Assembly: GCA_934572365.1 (NCBI GenBank)
Contig: CAKTKX010000035.1
Location: 1 to 9,842, forward strand
DNA: 9,842 bases
Origin: an uncultured Oscillospiraceae bacterium
GTDB lineage: Bacteria; Bacillota; Clostridia; Oscillospirales; Oscillospiraceae
Reading direction: 5' to 3'
Part shown: positions 1 to 7,820 of the stretch, piece after piece
Layout: each line of letters opens with the position of its first letter
Numbering within the stretch: the stretch's first letter is position 1
Program-made: the position numbers and the translations under genes
The notes under the pieces: generated by a model
The model's database searches: none
The model's input: the letters and a program-made list of their open reading frames with translations, nothing else
Told to the model about the DNA's origin: nothing

Positions 1-820
1 GGGCATGATGGGCGCGGCGGTGGCTACCGTGATTGGTCAGGTGCTGACGGCGGCGCTCTCCATCTGGTATCTGCGGCACATGAAGGTCATTACGTTGGAA
101 AGAAGCAGCTTCCGACTGGACGGAAAGCTGGTCCCAAAGTTCCTGATGCTGGGGTTGACCAGCTTCCTTGCCCAGATTTCCCTGGTCATCTCCATGGCGG
201 CCGTGCAGAATATGTGCATGAAATACGGCGCAAAAGACCCGATTTTCGGGCAGCCGGAGTATGCGCAGATCCCCCTTGCCGTCCTGGGTATCGTCATGAA
301 GTTCTTTCAGATCGCTATTTCCATTGCCATTGGTATGGCCGCCGGGTGCATCCCCATTGCCGGGTATAACGTCGGCGCGAAGAAGAAAGACCGCGCAAAG
401 GCGCTGTTTTCTCGGCTGCTGCTGGCGGAGTTCATCGTCGGTGCCGTTGCACTGGTGATCGTGGAAGGGTTCCCCCTGCAAATCGCCATGCTGTTCGGCG
501 CGGCAAACGAAAGCGCCTATTACGCGGACTTTACCGTGAAATGCTTCCGGGTCTACCTGTGCCTGATGCCGCTGGCGACACTGAACAAGGGAACCTTCAT
601 TTATTTGCAGGCGCTGGGCAAGGCGTTCGCGTCCACCGTGGTCTCCCTTACCCGCGAGATCATTTTCGGCGTGTTTCTGCCTGTGATCCTTCCGGTTTTC
701 TTCGGGCTGGACGGCCTGCTGTGGTCGTTCCCGGCGGCGGATCTGCTGACATTCATCATCGCGGTTTTCTTTATCCGGCAGACCTACCGCGAGCTGTCCG
801 AGAGCGGGGACCCGGCATAA
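1..820 (+). CDS. MATE-family multidrug/Na+-type efflux transporter, C-terminal part (5' end outside window)
   Basis: The first in-frame codon is at position 2 and the stop is TAA at 818-820, leaving about 272 residues of a protein that is normally about 450. The missing part is the N-terminal bundle, roughly 180 residues. Counting from the Met at position 5, hydrophobic segments fall near residues 4-23, 46-70, 89-112, 137-157, 180-202, 213-233 and 237-257, which fits the last seven or so helices of a 12-helix MATE protein. The loop at 115-130 (PIAGYNVGAKKKDRAK) matches the conserved P-I-x-G-Y-N-x-G-A motif with its basic tail in the second MATE half. The family exports cationic drugs or metabolites across the inner membrane using a Na+ or H+ gradient; the substrate cannot be read from sequence. 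The Met at position 5 is internal, not the start. The gene converges on the purine operon and shows no functional link to it. The family call is fairly secure; the subfamily (MepA/NorM/DinF-like) is not. Confidence 0.85.
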   Translation, partial: GMMGAAVATVIGQVLTAALSIWYLRHMKVITLERSSFRLDGKLVPKFLMLGLTSFLAQISLVISMAAVQNMCMKYGAKDPIFGQPEYAQIPLAVLGIVMKFFQIAISIAIGMAAGCIPIAGYNVGAKKKDRAKALFSRLLLAEFIVGAVALVIVEGFPLQIAMLFGAANESAYYADFTVKCFRVYLCLMPLATLNKGTFIYLQALGKAFASTVVSLTREIIFGVFLPVILPVFFGLDGLLWSFPAADLLTFIIAVFFIRQTYRELSESGDPA

Positions 821-826
821 ATTCTA

Positions 827-864
827 AAAGGCGCTGTCTCACCAAGCTGTGAGACAGCGCCTTT
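827..864. terminator. Bidirectional intrinsic terminator between the MATE gene and purL
   Basis: A perfect 16-bp inverted repeat (827-842 against 849-864) encloses the 6-base loop CAAGCT. The stem contains GGCGCTGTCTCAC and is bordered by AAA/TTT. It starts 6 bases after the MATE stop and ends 15 bases after the purL stop. Read on the minus strand, the stem is followed by TTTTAGAATTT (counting the last stem T's), a reasonable U-rich tail for ending the purine operon. On the plus strand only TTTAT follows, so termination of the MATE transcript may be weaker. The symmetry and position are seen directly; the function is inferred from the standard hairpin-plus-U-tract architecture. Confidence 0.9.
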
Positions 865-879
865 ATGGAGGAAGAGGAG

Positions 880-3800
880 TTATCTAAAGTATTTGACCGC
901 CGCCTCGAACATGCGGATGTTGTACTCGCCGGGGACGTTCTTGTACAGGCCGGAGCCGATGCGCTCGCTATGGCCCATTTTGCCGAAGACCCGGCCGTCG
1001 GGGGAGGTGATGCCCTCGATGGCGTACAGAGAACCGTTGGGGTTGAAGTGAACGTCGGCGGTGGCGTTGCCCTCCAGGTCAACGTACTGGGTGGCGATCT
1101 GGCCATTGGCCGCCAGCTGGCGGATCAGTTCCTCGGAGGCAAGGAACTTGCCCTCGCCGTGGGAAATGGGGACACTGTACACGTCGCCCACGTTGGTCAG
1201 CGCCAGCCAGGGGGACTTGTTGGAGGCGACCCGGGTGCGGACGATGCGGCTCTGGTGGCGGGAAATGTTGTTGAAGGTCAGGGTGGGGCAGGTCTCGTCG
1301 GTGTCGATGATCTTGCCGTAGGGTACTAATCCCAGCTTGATCAGCGCTTGGAAGCCGTTGCAGATGCCGCACATCAGGCCGTCCCGCTGCTCCAGAAGGG
1401 CGGTGACGCCCTCCTTGACGGCAGCGTTGCGGAAGAACGCGGTGATGAACTTGCCGGAGCCGTCCGGCTCGTCGCCGCCGGAGAAGCCACCGGGGATGAA
1501 CACCATCTGGGCGGTTTTCAGCTCCTCCGCGAACCGCTCCACGCTGCGGGCAATGCCGTCGGCGCTCAGGTTGTTGATGACGATGATCTCCGGTTCCGCG
1601 CCCGCGTCCCGGACGGCCTTGGCGGAGTCGTATTCGCAGTTGGTGCCGGGGAAGGCGGGGATCAGAACCTTGGGTTTTGCCACCTTGACAGCGGGAGCTT
1701 TCCGCTGGGCAGCCACGTAGGAGAAGGTCTCCATGCTCTGTGCCGGGGTGGGGATGTTGCAGGCGTAGACGGATTCCAGCTTGTTTTCGTAGGCGCTGAG
1801 AACCTGGGCTTGGGACAGGACTTCGCCGCGATAGGAGAAGCTGCCGTCGGCGGTGGTGACGCCCAGGACTTTGCCCACGGTGCCGCTCGCCATTTCCAGC
1901 ACGAAGCTGCCGTAGGCGTAGCCGAACAGCTCGTCCAGGGAGCATGCGTCGTCGAAGGCGAAGCCGAAGCCGTTGCCGAAGCCCATTTTCATCACGGCTT
2001 CCGCAATGCCGCCCATGCCGGGAGTGTAGGCGGCCACGGCCTTGCCGCTGCGAAGAAGCTCGGTGACGGTGCCGAAGGTTTCCAGCAGGGAAGCGGTTTC
2101 GGGCAGGCCGTTTTCGTCGTAGGCGGGGGTCAGCAGGCAGACCTTGTGACCCGCGGCCTTGAATTCGGGAGAGACGACCTCGCCGGTCTTGCCGGTGGTG
2201 ACGGCGAAGGAGACCAGCGTGGGCGGCACGTCCAGCTTCTCGAAGGAGCCGGACATGGAGTCCTTGCCGCCGATGGCGCCAATGCCCAGCTCCATTTGCG
2301 CCCGGAACGCGCCCAGCAGCGCGGCAAGGGGCTTGCCCCAGCGCTTGGGATCCTTGCCGAGACGCTCAAAATACTCCTGGAAGGTCAGATAGGTGTCCTC
2401 AAAGGAAGCGCCGGAGGCGATCAGCTTACACACGGACTCCACCACAGCCAGATACGCGCCGTGATAGGGGGAAGCGGAGGTGATGAAGGGGTTATAGCCG
2501 AAGGCCATGAACGAGCAGTCGTCGGTGTGCTTCTTCTCCACGGAGATTTTCTGCACCATGGCCTGCACAGGGGTGAGCTGGTATTTTCCGCCGAAGGGCA
2601 TCAGCACGGTGCCTGCGCCAATGGTGGAGTCGAACCGCTCGGACAGACCCCGCTTGGAGCAGGCGTTCAGGTCGGAAGCCACGGCGAGGAAGTTCACCGC
2701 AAAATCGCCGGTGACGGTCTTGCCGTAGCTCTGCGCCTTTTCGGCAGCGGCATCCATATGCTTGGCCGCGCCGTTGGAGTTCAGGAATTCCCGGCTGATG
2801 TCGCAGATTTTTTTGCCGTTCCAGTTCATCACCAGACGGGGGCTTTCCGTGACCACGGCCACGGGGACGGCGTTCAGGTTTTCCGTAGCGGCCAGCTCCA
2901 GGAACCGCGCCGCGTCCTTCGCTTCCACCACCACGGCCATCCGCTCCTGGGATTCGGAGATGGCAAGCTCGGTGCCGTCCAGACCCTCATACTTCTTGGG
3001 AACGGCGTTCAGGTCGATCTCCAGACCGTCGGCCAGCTCGCCGATGGCCACGGACACGCCGCCTGCGCCAAAGTCGTTGCAGCGCTTGATAAGGCGGGAT
3101 GCCTCGCCATTGCGGAACAGGCGCTGGAGCTTCCGCTCCTCGGGGGCGTTGCCCTTCTGCACCTCGGAGCCGCAGGTTTCCACGGACTGCTGGGTGTGGG
3201 CTTTGGAGGAACCCGTCGCGCCGCCGATGCCGTCCCGGCCGGTGTTGCCGCCCAGCAGGATGACCACGTCGCCGGGGTCGGGGCGCTCCCGGCGGACATT
3301 TTCCGCGGGGGCGGCGGCGATGACCGCGCCGATCTCCATGCGCTTGGCGGCGTAGCCGGGATGATAGATCTCATCCACAATGCCGGTGGCAAGGCCGATC
3401 TGGTTGCCGTAGGAGGAATAGCCCGCGGCGGCGGTGGTGACGATCTTCCGCTGGGGCAGTTTGCCGGGGATGGTCTCGGACACGGGGGTCAGGGGATCGG
3501 CCGCGCCGGTGACGCGCATGGCGCCGTAGACGTAGCTCCGCCCGGACAGGGGGTCGCGGATGGCGCCGCCGATGCAGGTGGCCGCGCCGCCGAAGGGTTC
3601 GATCTCCGTGGGGTGGTTGTGGGTCTCGTTCTTAAAGAGCAGCAGCCACGGCTCGGTAACGCCGTCCACGGTGACATCCATCTTCACCGTGCAGGCGTTG
3701 ATCTCCTCGCTCTCGTCCAGCTTGGGAAGCTTCCCCGTGGCCTTCAGATGCTTGACGGCGATGGTCGCGAGGTCCATCAGGCAGATGGGCTTCTCGCTGC

Positions 3801-4569
3801 GCCCCAGGGTGTTCCGGGTTTCCAGATAGTCCTCGTAGGTCTTTTGCAGCAGAGCGTCCTCAAAGGTCACGTGGTCGAGAATGGTGCCGAAGGTGGTGTG
3901 GCGGCAGTGATCCGACCAGTAGGTGTCGATCATGCGAATTTCCGTGATGGTGGGGTCGCGGCCTTCCTTCTGAAAATAGGACTGGCAGAAGACGATGTCG
4001 TCCAAGTCCATGGCAAGGCCGTAGTTCGCGATAAAGTCCGCCAGTTCCTCCCGGCTCAGTTTCGTGAAGCCGGTCAGGGTCGCCACCTCTGTAGGGATGT
4101 CGTAGCGGATGGCGAGAGTCTCCGGCACGTCCAGGGACGCTTCCCGGCATTCCACCGGGTTAATAACGTATTTCTTGAATTCCCGGATATCCCCGTCCGT
4201 CAGTGCGCCATACAGGGCGTAGACCTTGGCGGTGCGGATGAGGGGACGCTCGCCCTGGGAGATGATCTGGATGCACTGGGCGGCGGAATCCGCCCGCTGG
4301 TCGAATTGGCCGGGCAGCGCCTCCACGGCAAAAACGTAAGCGCCGGGGAGTTGGACGGAGGGAGAAGCGGTATCCAGCTGCGGCTCGGAGAAGACTGTCT
4401 TTACGGCGTACCGGAACAGGTCTTCCGTGATGTTTTCCGCGTCGTATCGGTTGAACAGCCGGACGTTTTCCAGCCGCTCCATGCCGAGAAGGTTCCTGGC
4501 CTCGTTCAGCAGACCCTTGGCTTCGTTGTCCAGACCTTCCTTTTTTTCTACAAATACCCGATAAACCAT
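880..4569 (-). CDS. purL: Phosphoribosylformylglycinamidine (FGAM) synthase, single chain with fused glutaminase
   Basis: This 1229-residue enzyme performs step 4 of purine synthesis, converting FGAR, glutamine and ATP to FGAM in the cytosol. The order is a PurS-like N-terminal region (about 1-160), a linker with SDHCRHTTF (219-227), the first synthetase half with the nucleotide/metal motif NETHNHPTEIEPFGG (314-328), the second half with GGKDSMSGSF (767-776), and a class I amidotransferase domain from about 966. That last domain begins PAFPGTNCEYD and contains GICNGFQ with the nucleophile Cys1070 and GHSER with His1200 and Glu1202, so the glutaminase triad is intact. The length fits the long single-chain form of Clostridia and Proteobacteria rather than the separate PurS, PurQ and PurL of Bacillus. 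The ATG start has AGGAGG 10 bases upstream (4580-4585). It is the last gene of the operon, 47 bases after purD and 15 bases before the terminator hairpin. Confidence 0.97.
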   Translation of the reverse strand: MVYRVFVEKKEGLDNEAKGLLNEARNLLGMERLENVRLFNRYDAENITEDLFRYAVKTVFSEPQLDTASPSVQLPGAYVFAVEALPGQFDQRADSAAQCIQIISQGERPLIRTAKVYALYGALTDGDIREFKKYVINPVECREASLDVPETLAIRYDIPTEVATLTGFTKLSREELADFIANYGLAMDLDDIVFCQSYFQKEGRDPTITEIRMIDTYWSDHCRHTTFGTILDHVTFEDALLQKTYEDYLETRNTLGRSEKPICLMDLATIAVKHLKATGKLPKLDESEEINACTVKMDVTVDGVTEPWLLLFKNETHNHPTEIEPFGGAATCIGGAIRDPLSGRSYVYGAMRVTGAADPLTPVSETIPGKLPQRKIVTTAAAGYSSYGNQIGLATGIVDEIYHPGYAAKRMEIGAVIAAAPAENVRRERPDPGDVVILLGGNTGRDGIGGATGSSKAHTQQSVETCGSEVQKGNAPEERKLQRLFRNGEASRLIKRCNDFGAGGVSVAIGELADGLEIDLNAVPKKYEGLDGTELAISESQERMAVVVEAKDAARFLELAATENLNAVPVAVVTESPRLVMNWNGKKICDISREFLNSNGAAKHMDAAAEKAQSYGKTVTGDFAVNFLAVASDLNACSKRGLSERFDSTIGAGTVLMPFGGKYQLTPVQAMVQKISVEKKHTDDCSFMAFGYNPFITSASPYHGAYLAVVESVCKLIASGASFEDTYLTFQEYFERLGKDPKRWGKPLAALLGAFRAQMELGIGAIGGKDSMSGSFEKLDVPPTLVSFAVTTGKTGEVVSPEFKAAGHKVCLLTPAYDENGLPETASLLETFGTVTELLRSGKAVAAYTPGMGGIAEAVMKMGFGNGFGFAFDDACSLDELFGYAYGSFVLEMASGTVGKVLGVTTADGSFSYRGEVLSQAQVLSAYENKLESVYACNIPTPAQSMETFSYVAAQRKAPAVKVAKPKVLIPAFPGTNCEYDSAKAVRDAGAEPEIIVINNLSADGIARSVERFAEELKTAQMVFIPGGFSGGDEPDGSGKFITAFFRNAAVKEGVTALLEQRDGLMCGICNGFQALIKLGLVPYGKIIDTDETCPTLTFNNISRHQSRIVRTRVASNKSPWLALTNVGDVYSVPISHGEGKFLASEELIRQLAANGQIATQYVDLEGNATADVHFNPNGSLYAIEGITSPDGRVFGKMGHSERIGSGLYKNVPGEYNIRMFEAAVKYFR

Positions 4570-4579
4570 GGGGTTATTT

Positions 4580-4585
4580 CCTCCT
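4580..4585 (-). promoter_or_regulatory. purL ribosome binding site
   Basis: A perfect AGGAGG on the minus strand lies 10 bases before the purL ATG. It sits in the 47-base purD-purL gap, the longest gap between complete genes in the operon. That gap otherwise holds only a weak 5-bp TCTGA/TCAGA inverted repeat and no U tract, so no promoter or terminator is called there. Confidence 0.8.
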
Positions 4586-4616
4586 GATCTGATTTATTCA
4601 GAATTTTTAACGGCTT

Positions 4617-5876
4617 TTAGGCTTGCAGAGCGCGCTGGCCGATGTCGCTTCTGCGGTAGGCGTTTTCAAACTGCACGCCGCTTGCAAGGCGGTAGGCTTC
4701 CCGGATGGCGTCTGCCAGAGAACCGGCCACGGCGGTGGTGCCGGTGACCCGGCCGCCGGAGGTCAGAAGCTTCCCATTTTCCAGCTTCGCGCCTGCAACA
4801 TAGGTGTGGGCGGCGGCTTCCGGGGTCATGGTGATCTCGAAGCCTTTCTTGTAGCTGACGGGATATCCGGCGGAGGCGGTGATGACGCAGCAGGCGTACT
4901 GATCGGAGAAGCGAACCTCCGTATCCGCCAGCGTGCCGTTGGTTGTCGCCTGCATGACGGTCAGCAGATCGCTTTCCAGCAGGGGCAGCACCACCTGGGT
5001 CTCCGGGTCGCCGAAGCGGCAGTTGTACTCAATGACCTTGGGGCCGTCGGGGGTGAGCATCAGGCCGAAGTAAAGGCAGCCCTGAAAGGTGCGGTCTTCG
5101 CTGTTCATGGCGGCGACGGTGGGCAGGAAAATTTCCTTCATGCACCGTTCGGCGATGGCCGGGGTGTAGTAGGGGTTGGGGGCGACGGTGCCCATGCCGC
5201 CGGTGTTCAGGCCGGTATCCCCGTCCCCCGCCCGCTTGTGATCCATGGAGGACACCATGGGCTTGACCACCTTGCCGTCGGTGAAGGCCAGCACGGAGAC
5301 CTCCGGGCCGGTGAGAAATTCCTCGATGACCACGTGGTCGCCGGACTTGCCGAAAACATGATTTTCCATCATGTCCCGGACGGCGGCCTTGGCCTCCTCA
5401 CGGGTCTGGGCGATGATGACGCCCTTGCCCAGCGCCAGACCGTCGGCCTTGATGACGGTGGGGATGGGAGCGGTGTCCAGATAGGCAAGGGCGGCGGCCA
5501 TGTCGCTAAAAACCTCGTACCGGGCGGTGGGGATGCCGTATTTTTTCATGAGATTCTTGGAAAAGACCTTGCTGCCCTCAATGATGGCGGCCCGGGCGCG
5601 GGGGCCGAAGCAGGGAATTTTAGCCGCTTCCAGCGCGTCCACGCAGCCCAGCACCAGGGGATCGTCCGGCGCGACCACGGCGTAATCTATCTTTTTCTCC
5701 TGGGCAAAGGCGACGATCTTGTCGATTTCCGTAGCGCCGATGGGGACGCACACCGCGTCCGCCGCAATGCCGCCGTTGCCGGGGAGGGCAAAAATCTCCG
5801 TGACCTCGGGATTCTTTTTCAGGCTTTTGATGATGGCGTGTTCCCGTCCGCCGCCGCCTACGACTAACAGTTTCAT
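4617..5876 (-). CDS. purD: Phosphoribosylamine-glycine ligase (GAR synthetase)
   Basis: The protein has 419 residues, the usual size for bacterial PurD. It joins glycine to 5-phosphoribosylamine using ATP (step 2), taking the unstable product of PurF. It begins with the family signature MKLLVVGGGGREHAI (1-15), which forms the N domain. The ATP-grasp fold follows: IKADGLALGKGVI (142-154), EEFLTGPEVSV (185-195), the conserved loop DHKRAGDGDTGLNTGGMG (212-229) and YNCRFGDPETQ (284-294) carrying metal-binding acidic residues. The C domain ends in RRSDIGQRAL (408-417). The frame stays open upstream to 6077, but those extra codons overlap the preceding gene in another frame and encode low-complexity Pro/Ser-rich sequence. 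The start at 5874-5876 is set by homology and by AAGGAGG 7 bases upstream. It follows the formyltransferase gene by 13 bases. No catalytic motif is missing. Confidence 0.97.
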   Translation of the reverse strand: MKLLVVGGGGREHAIIKSLKKNPEVTEIFALPGNGGIAADAVCVPIGATEIDKIVAFAQEKKIDYAVVAPDDPLVLGCVDALEAAKIPCFGPRARAAIIEGSKVFSKNLMKKYGIPTARYEVFSDMAAALAYLDTAPIPTVIKADGLALGKGVIIAQTREEAKAAVRDMMENHVFGKSGDHVVIEEFLTGPEVSVLAFTDGKVVKPMVSSMDHKRAGDGDTGLNTGGMGTVAPNPYYTPAIAERCMKEIFLPTVAAMNSEDRTFQGCLYFGLMLTPDGPKVIEYNCRFGDPETQVVLPLLESDLLTVMQATTNGTLADTEVRFSDQYACCVITASAGYPVSYKKGFEITMTPEAAAHTYVAGAKLENGKLLTSGGRVTGTTAVAGSLADAIREAYRLASGVQFENAYRRSDIGQRALQA

Positions 5877-5883
5877 GGATGCG

Positions 5884-5890
5884 CCTCCTT
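5884..5890 (-). promoter_or_regulatory. purD ribosome binding site overlapping the upstream stop codon
   Basis: AAGGAGG lies 7 bases before the purD ATG at 5876, and its first base is the last A of the TAA stop (5892-5890) of the formyltransferase gene. It decides the purD start against the longer in-frame extension. The arrangement suggests ribosomes ending the upstream gene can reinitiate on purD. Confidence 0.85.
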
Positions 5891-7074
5891 TAGTGGTGGA
5901 ACAGCCGCATACCGGTGAAGGCCATGACCATACCATCTTTATCGCATTCCTCGATGACCAGATCGTCCCGGATGGAGCCGCCGGGCTGGGCGATGTACTT
6001 GACGCCGGAGGCCTTGGCGCGCTTGATGTTGTCGGGGAAGGGGAAGAAGGCGTCGGAGCCGAGGGAAACGCCGTCAAACCCGGACAGGAATTCCCGCTTG
6101 TCTTCTTCCGTCAGCCGGTCGGGCTGGCGGGTGAAGTAGTTCTGCCAGATGCCGTCGGCGCAGACATCCTCCTCGTTGCCGTTGATGTAGCCGTCGATCA
6201 CGTTGTCCCGGTTGGGGCGGCCGAGGTCGGCGCGGAAGGGCAGGGACAGGGTCTTGGGGTGCTGGCGCAGGAAGAAGGTGTCGGCCTTGGAGCCGGCCAG
6301 CCGGGTGCAGTGGATGCGGGACTGCTGACCCGCGCCCACGCCCACGGCCTGCCCGTCATAGGCGAAGCACACGGAGTTGGACTGGGTGTATTTCAGGGTA
6401 ATCAGCGCCACGATCAGGTCAATCTTGGCGGATTCGGGCAGGTCTTTGTTCTTGGTGACGATGTTCCGGAGCAGATGCTCGCCGATCTTGAAGTTGTTCC
6501 GCCCCTGCTGGAAGGTGATGCCGAAGACCTGCTTCGTCTCCTGCTCAGCGGGAACGTAGTCGGGGTCAATGGCTACTACATTGTAGCCGCCCTTGCGCTT
6601 GGTTTTCAGGATGGCCAGGGCTTCCTCCGTGTAGCCGGGGGCGATGACGCCGTCGGAGACCTCCCGGGCGATGAGCTTCGCGGTGGTCACGTCGCACACG
6701 TCGGACAGGGCGACCCAGTCGCCGAAGGAGCACATCCGGTCGGTGCCTCTTGCCCGGGCGTAGGCGCAGGCGAGGGGGCTGTCGTCCAGCTCGGGAACGT
6801 CATCCACGAAGCACGCCTTTTTCAGGTTCTCGGGCAGTACCTTTCCCACGGCGGCGGAGGTGGGGGAGACGTGTTTGAAGGACGTCACGGCGACCATGCC
6901 CGTGGCCTCCTTCAGCTCCTTTACAAGCTGCCAGGAGTTGAGGGCGTCCAGAAAATTGATGTAGCCGGGGCGGCCGTTCAGAATGGTGATGGGCAGCTCG
7001 GAGCCGTCCGCCATGTAGATTTTCGCGGGCTTCTGATTGGGGTTGCAGCCGTATTTCAGTTCAAATTCTTTCAT
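5890..7074 (-). CDS. Stand-alone AICAR formyltransferase (PurH-like, no cyclohydrolase domain)
   Basis: This enzyme transfers a formyl group from 10-formyl-tetrahydrofolate to AICAR to give FAICAR, the next-to-last step to IMP. The 394 residues cover the whole formyltransferase part of PurH/ATIC and nothing else; the N-terminal IMP cyclohydrolase domain of about 200 residues is absent. Recognisable segments are LKYGCNPNQKPA (6-17), SFKHVSP (65-71), ARARGTDRMCSFGD (106-119), KYTQSNSVC (228-236), GAGQQSRIHCTRLAG (247-261), SDAFFPF (340-346) and the C-terminus RLFHH. The active-site residues known from human ATIC (K266, H267, N431, F541, R588, H592) appear to match K67, H68, N233, F343, R390 and H394. 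The ATG at 7072-7074 is chosen because GGAGG lies 8 bases upstream; an ATG at 7080 sits too close to it, and the in-frame GTG at 7089 overlaps the site. The cyclohydrolase gene just upstream supplies the missing activity. It is often labelled purH, although it is only half of PurH. Confidence 0.95.
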   Translation of the reverse strand: MKEFELKYGCNPNQKPAKIYMADGSELPITILNGRPGYINFLDALNSWQLVKELKEATGMVAVTSFKHVSPTSAAVGKVLPENLKKACFVDDVPELDDSPLACAYARARGTDRMCSFGDWVALSDVCDVTTAKLIAREVSDGVIAPGYTEEALAILKTKRKGGYNVVAIDPDYVPAEQETKQVFGITFQQGRNNFKIGEHLLRNIVTKNKDLPESAKIDLIVALITLKYTQSNSVCFAYDGQAVGVGAGQQSRIHCTRLAGSKADTFFLRQHPKTLSLPFRADLGRPNRDNVIDGYINGNEEDVCADGIWQNYFTRQPDRLTEEDKREFLSGFDGVSLGSDAFFPFPDNIKRAKASGVKYIAQPGGSIRDDLVIEECDKDGMVMAFTGMRLFHH

Positions 7075-7082
7075 GTTCATTC

Positions 7083-7087
7083 CCTCC
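7083..7087 (-). promoter_or_regulatory. Ribosome binding site deciding the formyltransferase start
   Basis: GGAGG (within GGAGGGA) lies 8 bases before the ATG at 7074 but only 2 bases before the ATG at 7080, and it overlaps the possible GTG start at 7089. Spacing therefore favours 7074, giving the protein N-terminus MKEFELKYG, which also fits the family. Confidence 0.75.
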
Positions 7088-7095
7088 ACGCGGTG

Positions 7096-7812
7096 TTACT
7101 TTACATGCTTGTTGAGGATCCTCTGCTGATACTTCCGGGTTTCCAGATCGGTGTAGCGCACAAACAGGGAAATTTTGTTGTCGGGGTTCAGATTCTCCCA
7201 CAGCTCCCGGGTGAATTCATCGATGTCCCCGGGGATGCTGACCCGCTCCGGCTCCCCCTGGAAGGTGGGAATCACGGGATTGCCGTCGCAGACGTAGGTG
7301 TGCAGGAAGTGACCCAGACCGGGGGTGGCGGGGTACTCGTAGAAGAACCGGGCGCAGCTGCGTCCCTCCGGGTCGGCGGATTTCAGGATGGACAGCTTAT
7401 AGCTTCCGTCCCCCGCCTGCAAGCCGGAAATGCGGGGCGTCCAGTTGGGACCGTCGTCCTCAAACTGACGGGTGCGCAGGGCGGCTTCCCAGCTCTCGCC
7501 CTTGGCAAGATACTCCCAGACGGTGTCCGTCTGGTCGCCGTTGGTGACGATGAGACCCTGCCCGGCTTCCCGGACGGGGTGGTAGATGATCAGATGGGGG
7601 TCCTTCATGAGACTGGGGTCGAAGGCTTCCGTGCGGATGCCGTCCGGCTCCTGAACGAAGACCCGGTTCCGGGAATTGACGCTGCGTCCCATGATGAAAT
7701 AGGCGGCCACGGCGGTCTTGCCGTCGGGGGTGACGCCCAGCACAATGCCCCGGCCGGGATAGGTGTTGCCGCTGAGGCGCTCGGCCATGGACTTTATTTC
7801 GTAAACATTCAT
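7096..7812 (-). CDS. purO: IMP cyclohydrolase, PurO type
   Basis: The protein has 238 residues and I recognise it as the IMP cyclohydrolase family first described as PurO in methanogenic archaea (Pfam IMP_cyclohyd, as I recall). It is also found in Clostridia and Bacteroidetes. It closes the ring of FAICAR to give IMP, the last step of the pathway. Family-typical segments are LSGNTYPGRGIV (13-24), AAYFIMGRSVNSRNRVF (36-52), IVTNGDQTDT (88-97), TPRISG (125-130), SILKSAD (141-147), FQGEPERV (184-191) and LFVRYTDLET (216-225). It has no similarity to the N-terminal domain of PurH; the two are unrelated solutions to the same reaction. The ATG at 7810-7812 is preferred by family match and by AGGAG 11 bases upstream; the frame is open further up, but only across purN in another frame. 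It begins 8 bases after purN and ends 21 bases before the formyltransferase gene, so the two final enzymes are made side by side. Confidence 0.92.
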   Translation of the reverse strand: MNVYEIKSMAERLSGNTYPGRGIVLGVTPDGKTAVAAYFIMGRSVNSRNRVFVQEPDGIRTEAFDPSLMKDPHLIIYHPVREAGQGLIVTNGDQTDTVWEYLAKGESWEAALRTRQFEDDGPNWTPRISGLQAGDGSYKLSILKSADPEGRSCARFFYEYPATPGLGHFLHTYVCDGNPVIPTFQGEPERVSIPGDIDEFTRELWENLNPDNKISLFVRYTDLETRKYQQRILNKHVK

Positions 7813-7820
7813 AGCACTTT

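Noticed and set aside
1..820. A functional link between the MATE transporter and purine metabolism
   Set aside because: The gene is convergent, separated by a terminator, and its substrate is unknown; position alone does not support a link.
1348..4587. A 1079-codon open frame on the plus strand, antisense to purL
   Set aside because: It is in exact register with the purL codons, so its stops require TTA, CTA or TCA in purL, which are rare in this GC-rich gene. Its Gly/Ala/Val/His-rich product has no recognisable domain, while the purL frame encodes every expected motif.
4586..4602. A weak inverted repeat (TCTGA/TCAGA) in the purD-purL gap as an attenuator or terminator
   Set aside because: The stem is only 5 bp, AT-rich and not followed by a U tract; it is within chance expectation.
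4623..5867. A 414-codon open frame antisense to purD
   Set aside because: It is again in register with the sense codons of a clear purD gene, and its Gly/Ala/Asp-rich product matches no known family.
5877..6077. A 67-codon N-terminal extension of purD
   Set aside because: The extra sequence is Pro/Ser-rich, overlaps the formyltransferase gene in another frame, and lies upstream of a clear ribosome site and the canonical PurD N-terminus.
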